This document shows positions 1-5,069 of a DNA stretch of 8,636 nt, piece after piece. Location: NCBI GenBank assembly GCA_014523495.1, contig JAATVM010000002.1:1-8636 (forward strand), in the 5' to 3' direction. Position numbers and translations under genes: made by a program. The stretch comes from Nitrososphaerales archaeon TH1920. GTDB taxonomy: Archaea; Thermoproteota; Nitrososphaeria; Nitrososphaerales; Nitrososphaeraceae. The notes under the pieces are model-generated. The model was given only the letters and a program-made list of their open reading frames with translations, searched no databases and was not told where the DNA came from. The stretch's first letter is position 1. Each line of letters begins with the position of its first letter.

Positions 1-2
1 AA

Positions 3-56
3 TACACTTCACTGGACGGTACTAAAATGATGAAAGCTGCTCAAAAAATTGAATAG
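3..56 (+). CDS. Possible 3' end of a gene entering from the left
   Basis: Reading frame 3 is open from the left edge to a TAG at 54-56 and would encode a 17-residue tail ending KMMKAAQKIE. The other two plus frames stop by base 30. The composition (Lys/Ala-rich amphipathic end) is compatible with a real C-terminus, but 17 codons cannot identify a family, and the frame could be open by chance. No product is proposed. Confidence 0.3.
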   Translation, partial: YTSLDGTKMMKAAQKIE

Positions 57-235
57 ATTAAAATTTAGAATAGCGACAGACTTAGAATCAAGCTTTAGTG
101 TGCACTTTACCAAATAAGACGCTAATGTAGACTTCATAGGAACGTCCAAGCCTTTATCAGTGTCTAATTCTGAACAATACCTGATGAGTTAATTAAACTC
201 AACAACAATGAAAGATTAAGGAAGAAGCGCCGTAC

Positions 236-268
236 AATTAAAAATAACTGCTTTATTTTTATTTTTCC
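236..268. terminator. Back-to-back T-rich tracts, possible convergent terminators
   Basis: On the plus strand 252-268 is a T-rich run (TTTATTTTTATTTTTCCC type). On the minus strand 236-249 reads GTTATTTTTAATTG. Archaeal RNA polymerase terminates at U-runs without needing a hairpin, so this could end a plus-strand transcript and the minus-strand ctaA transcript. This is inference from composition only. Confidence 0.3.
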
Positions 269-276
269 CGAATTTG

Positions 277-297
277 TACAGATATACCGGCTTTTGC
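277..297. repeat. 21-base direct repeat, copy 1
   Basis: A 21-base sequence beginning TACAGATATACCGG and ending CTTTTGC is repeated exactly at 326-346, 49 bases further on. A degenerate partial copy (ACCGCTTTTGC, one base missing) lies between them at 311-321. Copy 2 overlaps the last codons and stop of ctaA, so copy 1 looks like a duplicated gene end. Confidence 0.75.
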
Positions 298-324
298 TCA
301 TTTACACAAGACCGCTTTTGCATT

Positions 325-774
325 TTACAGATATACCGGCTTTTGCAAATGGCTTTTAGAAATTTGTCTCACATCCAAGAACACTGTAAGTATCATAATA
401 AACAGAATTAATCCCATTCCTAAATGCATAGTCACAAGTAGTGCGTGCAATTTTTCAACGATTACAATTGCACCCAAAATAATCTGTCCTACTACTAATC
501 CTGCTGCTATCATTGATGCGATTTTTGTAGACTTTGAAGTTTCTTTTGATCTTAATGTAAAAAACATGGTGGCAAATACCATTATGCCGGTTGTAGCAGC
601 AACAGTTCTATGGAAATATTCAATAATAAATTCTTTCATTGGCACAAGACCTGCTGGACAAAGAGGCCAGTCAGGACAGCTTAGTCCCACGCCTGAGGAA
701 CTAACATATCCTCCAATAAAGATCAGTGCAAAGACTATGAATAAGGTGGTAAAGGCAAGTCTTGTCAGGAACAT
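325..774 (-). CDS. ctaA: Haem A synthase, short archaeal type (CtaA/Cox15)
   Basis: A predicted membrane enzyme that oxidises the C8 methyl group of haem O to make haem A for the neighbouring oxidase. The 149 residues form about four transmembrane helices (roughly 4-24, 57-74, 84-106, 112-134), half the eight-helix bacterial protein. This agrees with the half-size archaeal CtaA known from Aeropyrum, which is thought to work as an oligomer. Visible family marks are the Cys pair in CPDWPLC (33 and 39), the EYFHR histidine (H55), and histidines 110 and 117 around the last helix (LHALLVTMHLGMG), candidate haem ligands. The ATG at 774 has no Shine-Dalgarno sequence. A weak TATA-like GATAAAGA at 803-810 would give a very short leader. 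It lies 76 bases downstream of the cupredoxin gene in the same direction, so it may be co-transcribed. CtaB (haem O synthase) is not in the window. The family call is firm. Confidence 0.9.
   Translation of the reverse strand: MFLTRLAFTTLFIVFALIFIGGYVSSSGVGLSCPDWPLCPAGLVPMKEFIIEYFHRTVAATTGIMVFATMFFTLRSKETSKSTKIASMIAAGLVVGQIILGAIVIVEKLHALLVTMHLGMGLILFIMILTVFLDVRQISKSHLQKPVYL
326..346. repeat. 21-base direct repeat, copy 2 (inside the ctaA end)
   Basis: This is an exact second copy of the 277-297 sequence. On the minus strand it encodes the last residues of CtaA (QKPVYL) and most of the stop codon. Flanking bases of the two copies do not match, so the duplication is short or has decayed around the core. 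Confidence 0.75.
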
Positions 775-849
775 GTTGGTATATTACGCTAATTATCTAC
801 AGTCTTTATCATGTCGCTATTTGAATTAAATTCAACTTCCAATTTCAAG

Positions 850-1162
850 ACTATTGTACCACAAGCTTTCCAGTCATGTATGGATGAACGGTGCAGTGGA
901 ATGGATATTGTCCTGGGTTGATATTGGTAGTGTCAATGTCTGCTGTTGCTGCTGGTTCTATAATGCTTGTGTCAAACTGTTTTGCACTGTTCGGATCAGT
1001 TGGTCCTGTTCCGCTTGTAACCGTATGTGGTAAAGTATCTTTATTAGTTACTGTTATCTTGTCGCCCTTCTTTACTGTAAGTGTAGCTGGATCAAAACTT
1101 GGACTTCCCTGTACCGATGATCCTTCAAGTATTGTCAAGGGTTTTCCAGATGGACCAGCTGT
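850..1162. repeat. Cupredoxin-coding repeat, copy 1
   Basis: This block aligns without gaps to 3084-3396 (constant offset of 2234). By hand count there are 19 differences in the 312 bases from 851, about 94% identity, with 92 consecutive identical bases at 999-1090. It starts at the stop codon and covers the blue-copper domain only. The upstream linker and membrane anchor are unrelated between the copies. Confidence 0.93.
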
Positions 1163-1483
1163 AGCGTTAGTAGCACCAGAAGGAGGACTAGTAGTAGCAG
1201 CGCCACCAGCACCAGCACCGGTACTTACATTGGCACTACTTTTTGCCTGTTGATTTGGGGCTTTTCCTTCAATGGTTCCAATACTAGTTTGAGTACCGCT
1301 CTCTTGTGGTGGAGGTTCTTCATGTTTGAGTGTTGATGCTATTGGAGGATTATGGATCATAGATTCCCAGAAAGGTACTAAAATAGCAGCTCCAAACGCA
1401 ATCGTAATGGCTACAATGAGGATGCCTTTGGTCATCCTCTTTGAACTAGTTCTAGTGATGGGGCTCTCGTCGCTTGTAGTCAT
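851..1483 (-). CDS. Membrane-anchored blue-copper (plastocyanin-like) protein
   Basis: A predicted type 1 copper electron carrier on the outer face of the membrane, probably feeding or accepting electrons near the terminal oxidase. From the ATG at 1483 it has 210 residues: a short basic N-terminus, one transmembrane anchor (about 19-37), a low-complexity Gly/Ala/Ser/Thr/Pro linker (about 55-113), and a cupredoxin domain (about 114-210). Likely copper ligands are H153 (LPHTVT), C197 and H200 (FHCTVH), and M203. An in-frame TTG at 1498 would add five residues. ATG 1483 is preferred because GGAG at 1493-1496 lies 9 bases upstream of it, a spacing like that of the other genes here, whereas the TTG would sit on that site. 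The gene overlaps the subunit I gene by 32 bases, suggesting translational coupling. Its cupredoxin domain differs at only three of 96 residues from the one fused to subunit II. Confidence 0.9.
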   Translation of the reverse strand: MTTSDESPITRTSSKRMTKGILIVAITIAFGAAILVPFWESMIHNPPIASTLKHEEPPPQESGTQTSIGTIEGKAPNQQAKSSANVSTGAGAGGAATTSPPSGATNATAGPSGKPLTILEGSSVQGSPSFDPATLTVKKGDKITVTNKDTLPHTVTSGTGPTDPNSAKQFDTSIIEPAATADIDTTNINPGQYPFHCTVHPYMTGKLVVQ

Positions 1484-2978
1484 AATATTCTTCTCCAATT
1501 TGGAATGGATCTTTCATATCTGCTTCCTTACCACTTCCTGCAGATTTTATCAAATTAACCAACATTATGATATATGACAAGCCAGCTATCCATGCTCCTA
1601 CCGTGGCAATTTGGTTCATTATCAGCCATCCGGGCATTGTGGCATCATAATCTACTATTCTTCTGGGCATACCATACAAACCCAACACATGTTGTGTTAT
1701 AAAGACAAATATTACACCCACAAAGGCCAGTACAAAGTGTATCTGGCCTGCCCTTTCATTATACATTCTACCTGTAATTAGCGGAAACAAATAGTAAATG
1801 AATCCGGTAAAGGTTAGTGAGACGGTTCCCATCAATATAAGATGAAAGTGACCCACAACCCAGTAACTATCATGAGTGATGAAATCTAATGGCAGTGCCG
1901 TATTTACCACACCACCGGCTCCTGACGCAAAGAATAACATGATTCCACCAACTCCAAATAACAGTGGAACTGCAAACTTTATTCTGCCTCCCCACATTGT
2001 TGCAAGCCAATTAAAGACATGCATCGCTGAAGCCGGGACGGCAGCCAATGTTCCGACCATAAATACAGTTTTTTCGGTAAAACTCATACCTACTGCAAAC
2101 ATATGATGCGCCCAGGATGCAAAGCCTATTATTGCAATCAACACAAAAGCCGCAACTCCAGATTGATAACTAAATAGCGGTTTTCTGGAGAACTTTGGTA
2201 TTATCTCGTATAACATGCCTACTGCAGGTAGTAAGAATATGTACACCTCTGGATGGAATGTAAACCAGAACAAGTGCTGGTATGCAATTGGGTCTCCGCC
2301 CATAGCTGGGTTAAAGAAACCAGATATTCCAAGTCTATCCGTATAAAGCATAATTAAAGATGCAGCAAAGGTTGGAACTGCGACTAATGTCATTAATGAT
2401 ACGGCTAGTATCGACCATGCAAAAAGAGAGATCTTCATAATAGACAAGTCAGGATGCCTGCAGCTCAATATCGTTACAATAAAGTTAATGGAACCAAGTA
2501 TGGATGATATTCCCAATATCTTTAAGCCAAAGATCCACATTTCGGCGGCTGGTCCAGGTGCTCGTATGATTGAGTATGGTGGATAAGCTGTCCAGCCGGT
2601 ATCAGCAAATCCAACCCAAACTAAAGCAGCTCCTACAGGAATCATCCAAAAGGCTACAGCGTTTAGTTTCGGCCATGCCATGTCTTTGTACCTCACCATG
2701 ATTGGGACAAGGTAGTTGCCTACGCCAGCAAAAAATGGAATAGCCCACAGAAAGAGCATTGTTGTACCATGGACCGTAAAGAATCTGTTAAAAGAAGTAG
2801 GATCCTGAAAAAGCTGTAGACCAGGAAGAAAAAGTTCTGCACGTAGAGCAAGTGCAAGTGCTCCCCCAAGCATCAGAGCGGTAATTGAGGTAATCAGGTA
2901 TAGTAATCCAATATCAGTATGATGTGTGGAAAATAGTATCTCCCACAATGGACGTGGTTGTTTAACTTCTAGAACCAA
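1452..2978 (-). CDS. coxA: Haem-copper oxidase subunit I (aa3-type, A family)
   Basis: The catalytic subunit of the terminal oxidase: it reduces O2 to water and pumps protons. Its 508 residues form about 12 helices. Metal ligands are all visible: H70 and H379 (haem a), H377 (haem a3), H242, H291 and H292 (CuB), with Y246 of HPEVY as the cross-linked tyrosine. H369 and D370 match the Mg site, and R439/R440 the propionate-binding pair. D-channel residues N88, D99 and N106 and the helix VI glutamate E244 are present, placing it in the A1 type. Oddities are that the K-channel lysine position (28 residues after H292, bacterial K362) is H320, and that the residue before H242 is Phe where bacterial enzymes have Gly. 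The TTG start at 2978 is supported by GAGGT 11 bases upstream and an in-frame stop three codons before it. The gene follows subunit II by 106 bases and overlaps the cupredoxin gene. Confidence 0.97.
   Translation of the reverse strand: MVLEVKQPRPLWEILFSTHHTDIGLLYLITSITALMLGGALALALRAELFLPGLQLFQDPTSFNRFFTVHGTTMLFLWAIPFFAGVGNYLVPIMVRYKDMAWPKLNAVAFWMIPVGAALVWVGFADTGWTAYPPYSIIRAPGPAAEMWIFGLKILGISSILGSINFIVTILSCRHPDLSIMKISLFAWSILAVSLMTLVAVPTFAASLIMLYTDRLGISGFFNPAMGGDPIAYQHLFWFTFHPEVYIFLLPAVGMLYEIIPKFSRKPLFSYQSGVAAFVLIAIIGFASWAHHMFAVGMSFTEKTVFMVGTLAAVPASAMHVFNWLATMWGGRIKFAVPLLFGVGGIMLFFASGAGGVVNTALPLDFITHDSYWVVGHFHLILMGTVSLTFTGFIYYLFPLITGRMYNERAGQIHFVLAFVGVIFVFITQHVLGLYGMPRRIVDYDATMPGWLIMNQIATVGAWIAGLSYIIMLVNLIKSAGSGKEADMKDPFQIGEEYYDYKRREPHH
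1493..1496 (-). promoter_or_regulatory. Ribosome binding site deciding the cupredoxin start
   Basis: GGAG on the minus strand, inside the end of the subunit I gene, lies 9 bases before the ATG at 1483. It supports that ATG over the in-frame TTG at 1498. Confidence 0.6.
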
Positions 2979-2989
2979 TTTTTTTTACT

Positions 2990-2994
2990 ACCTC
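2990..2994 (-). promoter_or_regulatory. Ribosome binding site for subunit I (TTG start)
   Basis: GAGGT on the minus strand lies 11 bases upstream of the TTG at 2976-2978, separated by an A-run. It is the main support for the non-ATG start, because an in-frame TAA closes the frame immediately upstream. Confidence 0.55.
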
Positions 2995-3023
2995 TATTGT
3001 TTCAGTTTGGTTAAACATAATGT

Positions 3024-3031
3024 CAATAAAA
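3024..3031 (-). promoter_or_regulatory. Possible internal promoter for subunit I
   Basis: TTTTATTG on the minus strand resembles an archaeal TATA box. A start about 26 bases downstream (near 3001) would give a leader of about 23 bases that includes the GAGGT site. The 106-base gap before subunit I is the widest in the four-gene oxidase cluster, leaving room for a separate promoter. Unproven. Confidence 0.35.
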
Positions 3032-3083
3032 GCATTTTGCCTGCATTTATTAGAACTGGTGATAAATTTTCTCATGGCCCTAC

Positions 3084-3396
3084 ACTATTGTACCACAAGC
3101 TTTCCTGTCATGTACGGATGAACGGTGCAGTGGAATGGATATTGTCCTGGGTTGATATTGGTAGTCTCAATGTCTGCTGTAGCTCCTGGTTCTATAATGC
3201 TTGTATCAAACTGTTTCGCACTGTTTGGATCGGTTGGTCCTGTTCCGCTTGTAACCGTATGTGGTAAAGTATCTTTATTAGTTACTGTTATCTTGTCGCC
3301 CTTCTTTACTGTAAGTGTAGCTGGGTCATAACTTGGACTTCCTTGTACCGATGACCCTTCAAGTATTGTTAATGGCGTTCCAGGTGGACCAGCAGT
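3084..3396. repeat. Cupredoxin-coding repeat, copy 2
   Basis: This is the second copy of the block at 850-1162, forming the C-terminal domain of subunit II. The stretch 3233-3324 is identical to 999-1090 over 92 bases, including all silent positions. The match begins at the stop codon and ends at the start of the blue-copper domain. Confidence 0.93.
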
Positions 3397-3897
3397 TTGA
3401 ACTGGTGCTTGTGCTTGTGCTTGTGCTGAAGTTGCATTTTGGGCTTCCGCTGGTTTTTCTGCAGCCTCAGCAGTCTGTGAAAATGGTTCGACAAATAATT
3501 TTGCTCTCATAGTGGCATGTCCAAATCCACAATATTCTCTACATTGAATAGGATACTCTCCCGGTTTGTCAAATAGATTCCATACCACATTTACTCTACC
3601 TGGAACGGCGTCCATTAAGATAGTATAATCAGGTACATTGAAATCATGAACAACGTCTTTTGAGATAAGCTCAAACTTGTAAGGAACTCCTTGTTTTACG
3701 TGAAGCTGACCAGTCTCCTTCTTACCATCTTGATGTTCAAAGGTCCAGAACCATTGCTGAGCTATGACTCTGATTGTTTCTGCCTCGGGTGGCACATGCT
3801 CAACAAGTCTTTCAACATTCCAAGATTCAGCCCCCACCCATGTTAGTAGCGATACGACAACACCTACATACACCCATTCAATTGTTGCATGACCCAT
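3085..3897 (-). CDS. coxB: Oxidase subunit II, CuA domain fused to a blue-copper domain
   Basis: The electron-entry subunit of the oxidase. The 270 residues begin with a single transmembrane helix (about 8-24, starting IEWVY, matching the second helix of ordinary subunit II), then a CuA cupredoxin domain (about 38-138), an Ala/Gln/Glu-rich linker (140-173), and a second, plastocyanin-like domain (about 174-270). CuA ligands are H84, C119, E121, C123, H127 and M130 (CREYCGFGHATM). The aromatic QQWFW stretch (47-51) is the usual electron-entry region. Type 1 copper ligands are H213, C257, H260 and M263. The first subunit II helix is missing and appears to be encoded by the gene two bases upstream. 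GAGGG at 3907-3911, 9 bases before the ATG, supports the start. The fused domain suggests a tethered donor to CuA in place of cytochrome c; this role is inferred. No subunit III gene is adjacent. Confidence 0.95.
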   Translation of the reverse strand: MGHATIEWVYVGVVVSLLTWVGAESWNVERLVEHVPPEAETIRVIAQQWFWTFEHQDGKKETGQLHVKQGVPYKFELISKDVVHDFNVPDYTILMDAVPGRVNVVWNLFDKPGEYPIQCREYCGFGHATMRAKLFVEPFSQTAEAAEKPAEAQNATSAQAQAQAPVQTAGPPGTPLTILEGSSVQGSPSYDPATLTVKKGDKITVTNKDTLPHTVTSGTGPTDPNSAKQFDTSIIEPGATADIETTNINPGQYPFHCTVHPYMTGKLVVQ

Positions 3898-3899
3898 TT

Positions 3900-4163
3900 T
3901 TATACGCCCTCTATTTCTCTTATCCTATTTTTCTTATGTGATTCTCTAAATCTCCAACATATATACACTATAGCACCTTGAACCACAGCTCCAACCACAA
4001 ATGCCGCAACCATAAGTCTATAAAATAATGCCCAAATTTCCACTCTTCTAATAACATATTCTTCTGCTTCTTGTGCAAAAACATTGTCAAATGAAGAAAG
4101 AACTAATACGTTAACGGGTGAAAACAACAAAAGGAGTAACCATATATTTGATCTTGGAGACAT
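3900..4163 (-). CDS. Small one-helix protein, split-off N-terminus of oxidase subunit II
   Basis: From the ATG at 4163 it has 87 residues: a signal peptide (about 1-30, Leu-rich core, possible cleavage after NVFA), a short acidic segment, one transmembrane helix (about 47-69), and a basic cytoplasmic tail (RFRESHKKNR). Helix plus WRFR tail resembles the first helix of subunit II, and the next gene starts at the second helix, so together they rebuild a two-helix anchor. The stop is two bases before the subunit II ATG and the frames differ. Signal peptide and separate ribosome site argue for a genuine split rather than a sequencing frameshift. An in-frame GTG at 4193 would add ten residues. ATG 4163 is chosen because AGGA lies 6 bases upstream and a TATA-like box at 4201-4208 predicts transcription starting near 4178. 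The function is inferred from layout; there is no sequence-specific motif. Confidence 0.75.
   Translation of the reverse strand: MSPRSNIWLLLLLFSPVNVLVLSSFDNVFAQEAEEYVIRRVEIWALFYRLMVAAFVVGAVVQGAIVYICWRFRESHKKNRIREIEGV
3907..3911 (-). promoter_or_regulatory. Ribosome binding site for subunit II
   Basis: GAGGG on the minus strand, within the last codons of the upstream small gene, lies 9 bases before the ATG at 3897. It shows that subunit II is initiated as a separate protein, not only made by readthrough of the upstream frame. Confidence 0.6.
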
Positions 4164-4200
4164 CAAATTTCCTTGTCCGAGGTCACTACTCACCTCTATC

Positions 4201-4208
4201 TAATTTAA
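4201..4208 (-). promoter_or_regulatory. Probable promoter of the oxidase operon
   Basis: TTAAATTA on the minus strand, preceded by an A/C-rich stretch (ACAAAAACC) that could act as a BRE, lies about 26 bases before a predicted start near 4178. This gives a leader of about 15 bases containing AGGA before ATG 4163. A 5-base inverted repeat (GAGGT at 4179-4183, ACCTC at 4192-4196) lies between box and start and could bind a regulator; this is speculative. Confidence 0.4.
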
Positions 4209-4234
4209 GGTTTTTGTAAGAGCCGCATTTCTAT

Positions 4235-4867
4235 TCATTCATCAATATATCTATGAAATCCCATTACATTAACTCCTGAAAGTAAAAGTGAATTATTTTC
4301 ATGTTTTAGAATGGTCATTGAAGCATTACGTATATGCCATCCATACAAACTTTCTGGAGGAAGATCTAACATGATAGATATTGCTGCCTTGATTGGATCT
4401 AAATGTGTTACAAATAGTAAATTTTTGTCTGGATAATTTTTCATAGAGTCATCAAGTAAATTCTTGATTCTTTTTTTGACGGCTGAAAAGCTCTCGATAC
4501 CATAGCTATCAAGAATTGGATCATCTTCACTATAGAATTTCAAAAAAAGATTTCCGTGTTTTTCGATAACATCATCATAATTCATGCCCACTAGATCTCC
4601 CAATTCAATTTCGTATAGTCTTTCATCAGTTTCATATTCCAATTCATTTATTTTACAAATTATCTTGGCAGTTTCAATGGCTCTCGTTACTGGACTGACA
4701 TACACTCTATCTATTTTTAGTTTCTTTAGGTGTTGGCCGGTATCTTTGACCTGCTGTATTCCGCAATCTGTGAGATGTGATTCTATGTGTCTTCCTACAA
4801 GGAGTCGCTTGACGTTATTGTCTGCTTCTCCATGACGTACAAAAACTATAAGCGGCAAAACAACCAA
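4235..4867 (-). CDS. Histidine phosphatase superfamily protein (phosphoglycerate mutase-like)
   Basis: A cytosolic enzyme of the branch that transfers phosphate through an active-site histidine. Of 210 residues, RHGE at 11-14 carries the phospho-accepting H12. The LTDCGIQQV stretch (32-40) and SPVTRAIETA (58-67, with R62) are standard family signatures. An acidic residue of YEIELGD (85-91) is the likely proton donor, and VTHLDP (153-158) holds the second histidine, H155. The length fits cofactor-dependent mutase-like or alpha-ribazole phosphatase-like members, but substrate cannot be read from the sequence. The start is uncertain: TTG at 4867 is the longest choice and another in-frame TTG lies at 4858. 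The TATA-like AATTTAAGA at 4885-4893 predicts transcription starting near 4863, which would favour 4858. The gene lies upstream of the oxidase operon on the same strand, 71 bases away, but the operon seems to have its own promoter. Confidence 0.88.
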   Translation of the reverse strand: MVVLPLIVFVRHGEADNNVKRLLVGRHIESHLTDCGIQQVKDTGQHLKKLKIDRVYVSPVTRAIETAKIICKINELEYETDERLYEIELGDLVGMNYDDVIEKHGNLFLKFYSEDDPILDSYGIESFSAVKKRIKNLLDDSMKNYPDKNLLFVTHLDPIKAAISIMLDLPPESLYGWHIRNASMTILKHENNSLLLSGVNVMGFHRYIDE

Positions 4868-4884
4868 AATTAATATAAATCAAG

Positions 4885-4893
4885 TCTTAAATT
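4885..4893 (-). promoter_or_regulatory. Possible promoter of the histidine phosphatase gene
   Basis: AATTTAAGA on the minus strand is TATA-like and would start transcription about 26 bases on, near 4863, between the two candidate TTG starts. A second AT-rich box (TATATTAA, 4870-4877) is too close to either start to serve. Confidence 0.3.
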
Positions 4894-5030
4894 TGTTTTT
4901 CCATTAATTAATAGTCTATGGTGGTACAACAATTTTTCATCAAGTCTACTTTTTTCTTTCCCAGTATCAATGGGTGGTATCTTGTGACAATCAAAATGAT
5001 TTTGTTCCATTAAACAATTTAGATTATAAC

Positions 5031-5038
5031 CTTAATTA
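5031..5038 (+). promoter_or_regulatory. Possible promoter of the F420 reductase gene
   Basis: CTTAATTA preceded by ATAAC lies about 26 bases upstream of 5061, giving a leader of about 9 bases before ATG 5070. No Shine-Dalgarno sequence is present, which fits a nearly leaderless mRNA. The 202-base divergent spacer (4868-5069) shows no further gene I would support. Confidence 0.35.
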
Positions 5039-5069
5039 GGATGCGCCAACACTTTATGACAGATAATTA

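Larger units (their letters stand above)
57..324. other. Gene-poor left flank
   Basis: No convincing protein or RNA gene is visible on either strand between the possible left-edge tail and the end of ctaA. All frames are broken by frequent stops. The stretch holds opposed T-rich tracts (236-268) that may end transcripts from both sides, and the first copy of a 21-base direct repeat. It appears to be an ordinary AT-rich spacer. Confidence 0.5.

Noticed and set aside
170..187. CTGA followed by CTGATGA, resembling D' and C' boxes of a C/D guide RNA
   Set aside because: No matching C box upstream or D box downstream at guide-length spacing, so the pair is probably chance.
821..835. 15-base palindrome TTGAATTAAATTCAA upstream of ctaA
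   Set aside because: AT-only arms of this size are frequent in DNA of this composition, and the position does not clearly overlap a promoter.
891..1253. Open frame antisense to the cupredoxin gene, with a related one at 3125-3331
   Set aside because: Both are mirror frames of the duplicated cupredoxin sequence; their similarity follows from the repeat, and the minus-strand proteins have clear copper motifs.
1484..1498. TTG start at 1498 for the cupredoxin gene
   Set aside because: It would place the GGAG ribosome site inside the coding sequence; ATG 1483 has the right spacing.
4164..4193. GTG start at 4193 for the split subunit II helix protein
   Set aside because: It lies at or upstream of the predicted transcription start and would put a polar ten-residue extension before the signal peptide; ATG 4163 has AGGA upstream.
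4918..5013. Small plus-strand reading frame of 31 codons in the divergent spacer
   Set aside because: It has no ribosome site and no domain or signal peptide, and its composition is typical of AT-rich noncoding DNA.
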